Shown here: piece by piece, positions 47,483 through 57,208 of the stretch
Position numbering within the stretch: position 1 is the first letter of the stretch
Layout of the letters: each line of letters begins with the position of its first letter
Assembly: GCA_038087015.1 (NCBI GenBank)
Contig: JASBNA010000088.1
Coordinates: 62,001 to 126,000, forward strand
Length of the DNA: 64,000 nt
Source of the DNA: Cerrena zonata
Lineage: Eukaryota; Basidiomycota; Agaricomycetes; Polyporales; Cerrenaceae
Direction: 5' to 3'
Position numbers and translations under genes: made by a program
Notes under the pieces: model-generated
What the model saw: only the letters and a program-made list of their open reading frames with translations
What the model was told of the DNA's origin: nothing
Database searches by the model: none

Positions 47483-48546
47483 GATGCACCCCCTATCCGG
47501 AAGGAGTGTCCGTAAGCTGTGCCCCATCCTCTGGCGGTGAAGAGTGAGTTAATGAAGGAGAGAGCAGTGTCGCGAACCATTGGACGGATGAAACCATGCT
47601 TGTCCGCCCATGAGAAAAGGGGGTCTGTTTGGACCGCTGGTACCACTGAGAATAAATTCTGCAGGGCTGCTATCGGACACAGTGAACCTTGGGGGGTTAG
47701 GAAAACATGTTGTACTTCGCCTGGCTTTGCTGTCTTGGCGGATGGCAGATCCAGTCGTGCGTACGGTTTTCCATCCAGGTCGGAACCCAAGAAGGCATCA
47801 CTCCTCTTCAGGTGACGACGACCATCAAAGATCGATCGTGACTTCACTGTCACTTCCCCGAACCTCATACAGCCCCAGAAAGCACATGAGGCGACTGCCC
47901 ATATGCATGCTTCATATGAGTTGTTAAGGTCCAAAAGGCTTCGCAGCATTGCAAGCATGTGGAGCGTCACTGGTGGTCTTGGTGGGCGTGAACGACATGC
48001 ACCCTGCATGTTCGCCAGGCCTCTCGTTGACCATTTGATTCTCTCCAAGTCGTTGTCTGATAGTGGGGGTGGCCAACCTTGTGCTATGTGCCATGCCCTC
48101 ACGCCTGATAGATAGCTAAGTCCGGCTTTGACTGATACTGGCTCAAACGGCGTCCCATCAGCAAAAATCGGCTCTGCTGGGTCTGGGTCTGCTACCGCCC
48201 ATAGGACGAAAGAGTGGAGCGTCATAAAGGAGGCTGGTAAACGATCACTTTCCGCAATGGAGAAAATATCACAAAAAAGGTGAAATTTATGAAGACCTGC
48301 TCCGTAGCTGCCTGCATCCTTCAGGGATGCTCGTGAAGCTGTTTCAGCTAAATGGCGGAGAATCGGGTTGTCAATGACTGAGGCTTGAGGAGAATTAACC
48401 CCTTTCCACAGGTGGATTCGGTCCGCTGACCTGCAATCTGGGCGTAGGTGTGAGGGTCGGAGTTGTAATTGAGCTATCTTCTCTACCGTTCCTCCGATAC
48501 CACTTGGAGATGCCACTGGTATGACATGTATGGCATGGACGGGCCT
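47475..48546 (-). pseudogene. Tyrosine recombinase of the retrotransposon, 5' part (disrupted)
   Basis: The - strand frame encodes an N-terminal SAM-like region (SYGAGLHKFHLFCDIFSIAE) and the catalytic core, with GCMRFGEVTVKS (first Arg, near 47860) and GHSFRIGGASFY (His-x-x-Arg, near 47490-47515). It then runs into the DNA transposon. The remaining Trp/Tyr segment lies at 40778-40922. In this family the enzyme inserts a circular DNA intermediate by strand exchange, replacing a DDE integrase. The frame overlaps the end of the RT-RNase H frame, so a small intron or frameshift would join them. The insertion makes this copy unable to encode a full recombinase. Confidence 0.85.
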
Positions 48547-50238
48547 CACAACAATGTCAGTTTCCCAATGAGGTGATTGGGTAACTGCATGTTGCTGCGC
48601 TGCCTTGCTGTCGAAAAGCCCGCGAGGAAACCAGTGATGTCTCCTCGTGACAAGGCATCTGCCACGTTTGACCTGCTGGTCACATACGTGGCTTCTATGG
48701 AAATTCCGCGTTTTGCAAGCAGGAGGTATATGTTGGATAGGATAGTGTTTGTGTTCTGGCTCCTTGAGCGGCCCTTGTTGAGGACATGAACGACACCAGA
48801 ATTGTCCGAGCGGACCAGTAGACGGGTGGAAGAGCTTGGTAGGGAGTCGAGTAGGCCATGGTGAAGTAGTAAGCGCAGACCGAGCTCGACTGCCACTGCT
48901 TCGGCCCATCCTATGTCGTGAGAGAGACGAGGCCCCACTTGGAAACCTTCGGCCCATGTCCATACTCCCCAGATGTTTCCGACCACGACTCCAATCCCGA
49001 AGGAGCTGCTGGCATCCCCCCACCACCCCAAGTCTACTGGTGTCGGTGACAACAAGGGCAGCTCGTTGGGAAGTGTCTGTAGTAGTGTCTTGACCCAGTT
49101 TAGGTCTGAGACAAGAGCGCGGGATGGCCAACGATGTGCTCTTGGTGATTTGAAACTTGAGATAAAGTGGCTGGCTGAGCGTATGAATGGACAGATGAGG
49201 GGGTAGACTGTTGCAGCATGGACTAGTTTTCCATGGAGACTGGAGGTTTCGTTCATGGTGAACCTGCTTCCCACTCTGCACCACGTATCGATGAGGTTCA
49301 AGGTGGCATCCAGTTTCTCTGTTGGGAAACTGACCGTTTTCAAGTTCAGATCCCAATCGAAACCGATGTAACGCTGGCGGGAGGATAGAGGTTTCGTCTT
49401 CTTGAGGCTCCAAGGCACACCCAGAGGTTCCGTCAGGCGTATAAAATCCTCTTCTGTCCAGACCTGATGTGGTAGGCGGACTACAAAGAAATCGTCTACC
49501 CATTTCGTCATGGGTCCAAAACCCGAAGCGCGGTAGATTGCAATCAGAAGGTCGGCTACAGCTCCAAATACACCAGCGCTGGATGACATTCCAAATGCCA
49601 CTGCTCGGTCGATGTATACCTTTCCTTTCCAGTAAACACAGAGCGCGTGCTGTTGGGATGGGTGTACTGGTGTGACCCTGTAAGCTGATGATATGTCGAA
49701 AGCTGCAGCTTGGCAACCAGGGGGGAGGTCTCGGATAAGGTTGCTTGTGTCTGAAAAGGTACCCCACTCTGTTGGGAAGTCGTCGGAGTTGATACCAGCA
49801 TTTACAGATGGAATATCTGGATTGTCTTGAGGGTATGACATATCCTGTACCATGCGGAGAGCCTCGGAGTTTGGCTTGGGAACCAGGCCCAAAGGAGACG
49901 TACGGAAGAAACCTATTATGCTTTCCAGATCGTCGGGGTCGAAACCCTCTGAATACCTGCCAGAGGCCTGTTCGGTAGCAATATAAGAATCTATAAAATC
50001 TTCGTCCTACATAGTATTAGGGTCACTATTTTCTTTATCAACTAAACGAGCTACCAACCAATGAAGATGAATTGTGGTTTGGGAACAGAAAGGACTGAGA
50101 TAGCGGCTCTTTGACGCCTGCGTCGAAGCCTTTTCGTATGCCGTCTACAACACCTGCCCAGGTGTCTAGAATACCCAACTCCTTCAGCATGTCTTCTATG
50201 CGATTGGCACGGAGTGGGGTTGCTACCCTCCTGGGGTC
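48546..50238 (-). CDS. Retrotransposon reverse transcriptase-RNase H
   Basis: The frame starts near the Gag stop in an overlapping frame (RVATPLRANRIEDMLKELG, then VVDGIRKGFDAG, typical of DIRS-order RT N-termini). It crosses a short probable intron at about 50012-50063 and continues from DEDFIDSYIATEQASG to the stop at 48546. RT motifs are visible: AFDISSAYRVTPVHP (motif A Asp near 49697), AFGMSSSAGVFG (motif B), WVDDFFVV (motif C Asp pair near 49496) and YIGFDWDL. RNase H motifs are WWGDASSSFGIG, AEAVAVELGL, VRSDNSGVV and NVADALSRG, so D-E-D-D are all present. No in-frame stop is seen inside either domain. The exact initiation is unclear; it may depend on frameshifting from Gag. Confidence 0.8.
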
Positions 50239-52322
50239 AGATGGTGGGAACGGCAGGGCACCTTCCGGCTCCATGGGAGGTTTCGCCGCAGATGCTACAC
50301 CCATGGTGGTTGGTGCAGGCTTTACCTCTGCTTTCGAACTGGCAGGAACTGTAGCGAGCGAAGGCGAAACAGATGGAGATGCCATTGTCCAAGGTGAGGG
50401 TGACCCGGCCATTGAGACGGGTGGACAGTGCGGCAACTGGGTGCCCAGTGATTGTGACAGTTTCGGTACAGTGGGCAATAATGTGTCCGAGCTTTCCGCA
50501 CCGAAAGCAGTGGTTAGTTGGTGCGCATGGACGACCACGTTTAATAGTGTTGTTCAAGTTGGCCTGTGGCCCAAATGTGGGTGTGTACGCGCGTTTGGGC
50601 TGTTGACGGTTGCTCTGGACGGACTGAGCATAAGCCGCGGCTTGTGCAGCATCGAATGCTCTAGCGTTCTCGACTGCGATCACTGTAGAACAGACAGAAA
50701 GAGCCTTCTCATCCAGGCTCGAGAAATCATGGCGGTTATCGAGTGTGAAGGCTTTGCGCTGCTGGATGTCATAGCGTCGAGCCAGATCGAAACAGTTCAT
50801 CTGCATGATCTCACGGCAGATACGGAAATGCTGTGCAAAATGGTCACTGAGGCGTTGACCATGGATCTTCCTGATGAGGTCGACCATGAAGTCCGATGCG
50901 GCAAGCCAATCACCTTCACCAATGGTTTCCTCCCCAATGGTGTCGAGTGGTGGGGCTTTCCATGATCCGTCAGCTGCCATGACCATTGCGTCGGAATCGG
51001 ACATCGCTTCCATTCGCTTTGAGCGCGTTAGAGCAGTCAAAGGGATGTAGTGGTGTTCCTTTACTGCGCGTTCCACTCGGGGTGGGGCAGGCGCTATCAG
51101 ATGGACAGTACGTCAGTGACGGTTTCAGACAACTCAAGGACAGATGAGACAGACAGATACAGAGCAGAGAAGGAGTGCCGTCCTGAGACATGCTCACTCG
51201 CCAGGCAGATATTGATACAGATGGCGGACAGTGGTACCGTGCCACATGAAAATGGGAAAACGAGGGGGGGTGGGAGGTGGTGCAGAGCAGAACTATGGTG
51301 CTTACCTGCAGCTAGGGCATTCACTTTGAAACCTGGTACAACATTCCATGAGTCCTTAGCGGACTCTTCCACACGTGTCGCGGCCGCTCGAGTGCGAGTG
51401 CGATCAAATTCCTCCTGGCTGACAAAAGGAGGAATGAAAGCGGCTGGAGCCGTCAAAGCAGGAGCAGCGGGCTGGTTGTGGGCTGTAGCGACGGCATGCT
51501 GACTACGGACTGGGGCCGTTGTAGCGGCGATAGATTGGACTGCCGCTGTTCTAGGACCCTGGTTGACTGCACTCGCAACTGGACCTACAGGGGTAACTGG
51601 AGGCGGTGCAGCTTGACGCCGAGGCCGGATGGCGCCGGTGTTGGCAGACGACTGGGCTGGGACGACACCAGCTGGCTGCTGAGAAGTGTTACAGACTATA
51701 CCTTGACGCTCGGATAGCCCCTAGGTTAGGGTTACAATTCAGGGATTCCCCAGGGATTCCCCCTCGCTTCTATTGCCTTGTGACAAGTACGCTTCCATTT
51801 GCCTTTATCCTTTTGTAGTTATAGTGTTCCCACACATATGCCCGCCATCGCCAAAGCTTCTCAGCTTCCTCCATCCTATTATTAGTTTAGCTTCTGCTTC
51901 TCGTCTTCTGCCGCCTTCTGCCGTTCCGTCTGCCTTCCGTATCTATAGTTAGCACACACTGCCTTAGTGCACGGACCATCTTAGCTAGTATAAGTAGTCA
52001 CCCTTTGTACAGGTCAAGCCAAGCTTGATCTACCCATAGCTACCGGTCTATACATCTCATAACGCTACCTTGTCTTGTGTAGTCTCGGCTCTACTTGGGT
52101 ACCTATAAGTTATAACCAGGGTCGGTTGTAACAAGAAGGAGCTGTCTGCTGAATACCGTCACCGAGTCGAATGTTTAAGGCGTCAGTGACAGCGGTGTTT
52201 TGAGAGACTTGGGTGCCGGGGTTGGAGGTACCTTGGCTACCCGCCGCAATATCGGTTTGATCAAGTTGATCATTTTGGGCTCGGGGAGTCGGTTGATTGG
52301 AGGAGGATCTAGTGTTAGCCAT
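50237..52322 (-). CDS. Retrotransposon Gag-like protein with two CCHC zinc knuckles
   Basis: The ATG at 52322 (MANTRSSSNQPTPRAQNDQL) lies 18 bp inside the 5' repeat and opens a short Gln/Ser/Thr-rich exon to about 52130. The next open segment, about 51717-51306, is Ala/Pro/Gln-rich and ends FKVNALAA. It is spliced over a 212-nt intron (51305-51094, GTAAGC...TAG) to 51093-50237. The last exon has a helical region (FMVDLIRKIHGQRLSDHFAQ) and two CCHC knuckles, CFRCGKLGHIIAHC and CSICGETSHGAGRC, which bind nucleic acid in Gag nucleocapsids. The joint between the first two segments (a gap of about 400 bp, 51720-52130, with no other feature) is uncertain. Gag ends overlapping the RT frame. Confidence 0.65.
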
Positions 52323-52339
52323 TAGGGATGTGTAGGATA

Positions 52340-52525
52340 GACAAAAATAGATATGAATAAAAAGCGAGCAGTTGTTCGTGAGCGGACAGTAGCTACGGTG
52401 AAAGCGAAGGTGGCTGTCAAGAGAAAAGAGGGAGAAGGAGCGACCAGCGTGAAAATTTACGTGCGCGCTTGTGCTCCGCTGGACGCCGGTGCTCGACTCG
52501 CGAGCTCCTCCAGCACCTACACTAA
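52340..52525 (-). repeat. 5' 186-bp direct repeat of the retrotransposon
   Basis: Partner of 40418-40603. On the - strand it precedes the Gag start codon (52322) by 18 bp and so probably contains the element promoter. Its outer edge at 52525 abuts array spacer sequence. Confidence 0.9.
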
Positions 52526-52584
52526 ACCACACCTCAGACCTCAAACGTAGAATACACTGATCGCCGATACACTTTATGCTACTA

Positions 52585-52804
52585 CTATCACACCACCGGA
52601 GTTTGACGCTTCAAACTCTAGTGTCAAAATCCTACCCCTTTCCCCTCTGGCACACTCAATTTTACACCGAACCTGCTATAAATCTGTACAGTTCATGTAG
52701 TAGTATATCTCTGCCATATACTTGCACGGCTGATTTAAATTATTTGCGGAAACTGTAGAACGCATAGAGTTTGACAATTTGGTCAAACTCCGGTGGTGTG
52801 ATAG
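52585..52804. mobile_element. 220-bp MITE with TA target duplication
   Basis: Perfect 23-bp terminal inverted repeats begin CTATCACACCACCGG (52585) and end CCGGTGGTGTGATAG (52804). TA flanks both ends (52583-52584 and 52805-52806). The homologous spacer at 36895-36910 shows the empty site, GCTACTATACTG. There is no coding capacity and the interior is AT-rich. The TA duplication suggests mobilisation by a Tc1/mariner-class transposase elsewhere in the genome. Confidence 0.88.
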
Positions 52805-53019
52805 TATACTGATCTCCTCTCATGCCCTGAATTGAATCAGACCGCCCAGGTGTTCATGTCATTTACAAACACTTGTTAGAATTTCAGAGCCGTAAAATCC
52901 GAGGTTCTTACAGATGGTAAATGTCTCTATTATTTTTCTTGCACGGGTGAGAGAGATGTTACCCATATTCTGGATGTGAAGATATTGGAGAAGAATCTGG
53001 CGAGTTGAATTATTTTTTG

Positions 53020-53055
53020 AGAATGGTATCTGCATTCATCATATTTATGGTTTTA
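53020..53055 (-). terminator. Degraded 3' end block of copy 8
   Basis: It aligns with the other 3' blocks (GGTATCTGCATTCATCATAT on the + strand), but the AATAAA position reads AATGCA on the - strand. Confidence 0.4.
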
Positions 53056-53061
53056 CGTATA

Positions 53062-55410
53062 TTACAGATATCTAGTATGATCAAAGCTAGGTTTCCACGA
53101 ACGAATTACATCTCCTAGCTTTGGTATCAACTGCATATCCACGAGATCCATTTCAAACAGCCGTCTGTGTATCCATTCAACACATTCTCGGCGAGACCTT
53201 GACCATGATGAACCATCAGTAACAGTTAGAATATTGGCCACCTCACCCATGACTTTGACAAGAATGTCTCGATGTTCCTGTCTTACACTTCGAGGGATGA
53301 ATGAACGTAATGCTTCGGCAAAGGTAGAGATAAAGACAACAGGGTCGGCCGGAATGTTCCCAGTCCAATTAAGGGTGTCATCTACATTGAAGACAGAGCC
53401 CATCTGTAGGCGACAACAAAGAGCTCTGGTTGCAGCAACCAAATTTGCACCGAATTGCGCTCCTGTCAGTGAGCGTATATCAATGCTTGCATAGATGAAT
53501 GGGCTGGAGAGCTTACCAGTCCCATACGCTTTCCTCTCATCTTCACTGATAAATAGGTACGGGAATAGAGTGCAAAAGTGTTCGGGATACTTCCTCATAG
53601 CAAGGTACCTTACGGAGTACATAGTGAGGATCGAACACACTGCCAGGTCTTCGCCTTCGTTTATGAGCCGAACGTGCATAGGTAGTGACGATTGCGGGAT
53701 TAGGGAGTTTGTGCCTGGGTTGTAACTATATAGCTTCAATGATACATAGGTCATTGTGTTATGCAGCTCTCTAAAAATCCACGAGCCATTGAAGTTGAGA
53801 GGAAAATTGCCAATGTGGGACGCAAAGAGTTCGCATGTTTGACGAGTTAATCCCCAAGGTACGTCTGGAAGTATCCCTTCGATGACTGGACTTTTGTCTT
53901 GTGACAAGAGCCACATACAGTCAAGCAATAGCTCGACATTGAACTTCCAAAAACAGTTTGTAAACGTCTCCTCAAGCTGCTCGCCTCGAAGGATCTCTTG
54001 TGAGCAGGCTAGGGTAGGCAGATCCCAGGTCTCATTCTCGCGTACTTTAGTCTCTTCGCGAGACACACAAGCATCCGACCAAGTTTTCACCAAATCGCGT
54101 AAGGCTTTACATCGTTTCTCAATCGCCTGCCATGTGTTAGGGATATTGGTATGCAATGTGCGAGCCAGAGATTCTAGCCAAGTATGGCTCCCAACACGGA
54201 TTCGCTGAAGAAGACCCTTCAACATCGGAGTTTTGTATGGGCATTGGGATGAGAACGCGGGAGCGAACATTGTGAATAAGTAGAATGAGAGCCACAGGAT
54301 CATGACTCCAGTCATGACCCATGTAACGACCGAGTTCAGATCATGGAGGAAGGCACTGAGGCCGACGAAGAAGAGCAGGAGGGCGAGTTGGAGGAGAAGC
54401 GGTAGTGCAGCAGCAATCTCGAAGACCTGCCATCGTTGTACACCGACCTCGCGGAAGAAACGGATCTTGACTTGTTGACGGGGATCCTGAGTATCGCGTG
54501 CCATGAGCTCGTGGAGCCATTGTTTGACCAGAATCCCGAGGGATGTGGTTATCAAAGCGAAAACGAGACTCAACAACCACAGCGTATTGACGAGCACTGA
54601 GAATCTTGCTGGAACAAATGACGGGGTGGTGAATACGAGGATGGTCGAGTTGACGAAACTCCCAGAAAGTGTGAGACTGGCTAGCTGGGCCGAGAGTTGG
54701 AGTAAGATTTGGTTGGTGGTATCTTCGGGCTGTTGCTGTAAGGTCTTGTATGATTCGATGATGAACGCAGTGATCACCGCGGAGAACAAACCAGCCTCGT
54801 AGAACAAAAGTCAACATGACGAATAGTACAGCTAAGGAAGATACTCACGAATACCAGGAGAGTATCGATGTCCTCTTTCACATCCTCCACCCGATCTCAA
54901 TCGTATTGTCGAATGAGATCTGAGATTCTGCCCCACCCAGTACGGTCGGACTCAATCTTGACCCGATGTACTTTGTCTTCGGTGTCCGGAGACGTGTCCT
55001 GAATTCATGCATTCCTTCCTTAGTACTCACTATCCTAACGGTACGATGCGACACAAGAGGCTCACCTTGTTCTCGGGATGAGATTGTCCCACTGCCTGAT
55101 ACTGCTGTTCTCTCGTGGATGTAGCATTAACTGGGACCGTATTTGCCTCAATTTCCTGCGGTTCACAGCGAGGTGTGGGTGAAGAAGTTTGTGAGCCCTC
55201 AGTCTGCTGTGTAAGCTGTGCTCCATTTTGTGCAGACGACTCATGCTCGTCCTCCAGGTTTTCGACATCTGGGACTTCATCGTTATATTTTTGTGAGTTT
55301 GTGGTAGAGACTTGGATTGGATCTCCGCTAAAGTCAGAACTCGAAGCTCTCGAATGTTTAGAAGTTCTGGATCTTCGACTCCGTCTACTTACTCTAGAGG
55401 AAGAAGACAT
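53062..55410 (-). pseudogene. DUF6535 domain protein, copy 8, with a nonsense codon in exon 2
   Basis: The exons by homology are 55410-55066, 54998-54849, 54795-53517 and 53462-53062, all splice phases intact. In exon 2 the codon at 54899-54897 is TGA where copy 7 has CGA (in RQYDRDRVEDV), so translation would stop before the first membrane segment. The change is a C-to-T transition at a CpG. The rest of the gene, including all four membrane segments and the exon 4 domain, has no further stop. The loss is therefore recent, or an alternative start downstream is used. Intron 3 (54 nt, 53516-53463) has no in-frame stop and is a multiple of three, so its retention would be tolerated. The gene is closest to copy 7. 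Confidence 0.8.
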
Positions 55411-57208
55411 CGATAGTGCAAGATGTGTAGGAAGAGAGGAGTGTCTTGTCGTGGTAAGGAGAGTATAAGTGGGATAAACACAGCCGACTCGCCATGCGGT
55501 GCAAAGCTACTAGTACAGTACTCAGGCTGGGCCAATGCCTTCTTGACGTTCCGTGAGAACCTCCGGCTATCTAGAAATTATCAGTTCCGTATCTCTCCAA
55601 GTGAATATCGTTGTACATAACAGATCTTACTTAAAGTCAATGTAATACGCTTGAACCAAGCAGCGAGACTGGCAAGTCTTGACATTTCCAACTTACATCC
55701 CTTATCCGTCTTTCAAGTTTACACTGCAACCGACGCCTACATAAGACGTCATCGATTTCCCTCCTCTTTACTACATGAAGTCGTCACTCAACAATGATTT
55801 CAACGATGACAACAAAACGAGGTTTCTTTTCGATATCACAGTCGGGGAGGTGAATGTCTCAATACTCTCTCGGAAAATGTGTATTGGTTAAATTTCTTCT
55901 ATATGATAACCCAAGGGTCCAGGTCACCATTCTATCTGTGACTCCCAACCGATCAGGTTGACTCAGAACTTGTATTCGTGTATCCGGACTCTGTACCTAC
56001 AAACATGGTACCATATACCTCCGACGTCGAAGAATTGTCAATACCGTCTCGGACATGGGCTTAAATCAATCTGCGTTTGTCGTCTTTGATGTTTCACTTG
56101 CCCTAACTGTCTCTCTTTATTGATCTGTTTGTTTGCACTCGCGAAGCTTCCTATCGTTCTTTGGTTGATTATCCATTCTCGATGACCACACCCTCTCTGA
56201 CTGGCCATTGAACTCCAATTGAAGTCCCATTCATATTTTACGCCAACGCTATTACATGACACACCGTGAACGTGTATCTCTCCTTGAGCATTTTACATCA
56301 AGCTTGGTACACAATGTTTCGAATCTGGCTCGAGGTTTCATTGGATCTGGTAGGTGCGGAAGGAGACACTTGTACTCTAAGTACATTCGCCTAGCGGGAC
56401 GAGGCTCGACTTGGTTCTCAAAGGTCCTCCTTAGCGATCTAGAAAGCTTATATTGATATGGCTCAGTATCAAGGACAGAGCTTGAGCTCATTTTAGCCAT
56501 GACTGCATGACTACTTGTACCTGGTCCTGTATCCATGAGGAAACAAAATCTAATCCAATATTCCAGTGACCTTGGTGTCAGCCACGGCGTCTCCGAGATA
56601 GAATCTTGTGACTCTGCAAGGAGATAACAGGCTCAATGCAGTCTTTTCGCCCACATTCGGAGATGTGTCCTCCCAATTCATAGCCATTGAAAGCTGTAAG
56701 TCAATTATGAAGTTTTCAGACTCTTCCTTTCGTTTAATGGCCTATAACTGTCGCCGTGGCGAAATTAATGTACAATACTCTCCAGTCGAGTCTCTTCCCT
56801 GAATAGATTGTTTGCAGCAATTTGAGCAGGGTCTTGATACCATAGTTTTACGGACATCGACTAAAACACCGCACTTCGAACTGGGAACACAGGACAGAGA
56901 TCATAGACTCACTCGATGCTCCTATATTTATCCCCTCAATCGAAGCCGGACCCCCGTGGTGCTTTTGTCGTTGAGAAACGCTCTTGTTGAAAGTTGAGAG
57001 CCGTAAGACCGAGAGATCCGTTCAGATGGTTAGTGTCTTTATCGTCATTTTCTCGGGTGAGAGAACAAGGTAAAAGGTCTCGGATACGCCACTCACACCC
57101 ATTATTAGAGTGCTTTATGACCTCTTATCATAAAATACTGCCCAAACTCTTCATGAAGAGTGATAACAAAAGTGATTATTATCCATCATGTATGTAGCAT
57201 CGAATGCA
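55411..57208. other. Spacer between copies 8 and 9
   Basis: The shortest spacer. It contains the copy 8 leader block (55682-55760) and a piece (56085-56180) homologous to about 24010-24100. There is no supportable gene. The copy 9 3' block near 57160-57195 has lost AATAAA (it reads GGATAATAATC on the - strand). Confidence 0.5.
55682..55760 (-). promoter_or_regulatory. Conserved 5' leader block of copy 8
   Basis: The + strand reads TTCCAACTTACATCCCTTAT, a 10-nt insertion, then TACACTGCAACCGACGCCTA. The - strand donor is GTAAGTTGG, about 280 bp upstream of the copy 8 ATG. Confidence 0.55.

Larger units (their letters stand above)
40418..52525 (-). mobile_element. Ngaro-like tyrosine-recombinase retrotransposon, interrupted by a DNA transposon
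   Basis: The element reads on the - strand. It has a 186-bp repeat (52525-52340), Gag with two CCHC knuckles, RT-RNase H, and a tyrosine recombinase split by a 6.55-kb insertion. The second 186-bp repeat (40603-40418) follows. A tyrosine recombinase in place of a DDE integrase, together with direct rather than inverted repeats and no visible DAM methyltransferase domain, points to the Ngaro group of the DIRS order. Ngaro elements have split direct repeats (A1-B1-A2-B2). I can place A1 and A2 but not a convincing B pair. The right boundary is supported by homology of 52526 onward with spacer sequence at 36826. No target duplication was found, as expected for this mechanism. Without the nested insert the element would be about 5.5 kb. 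Confidence 0.8.
52526..53061. other. Spacer between the retrotransposon and copy 8
   Basis: From 52526 the sequence is homologous to the spacer at 36826 onward (CCACACCTC, CTCAAACGTAGAA, CACTTTATGCTACTA), with a MITE inserted at 52585. It ends with the copy 8 3' block. No gene. Confidence 0.6.

Noticed and set aside
47560..49767. Long - strand open frame running beside the reverse transcriptase and into the recombinase region
   Set aside because: Its upstream two thirds overlap the RT-RNase H gene in another frame and have no domain motifs; only the part from about 48546 leftward encodes the recombinase.
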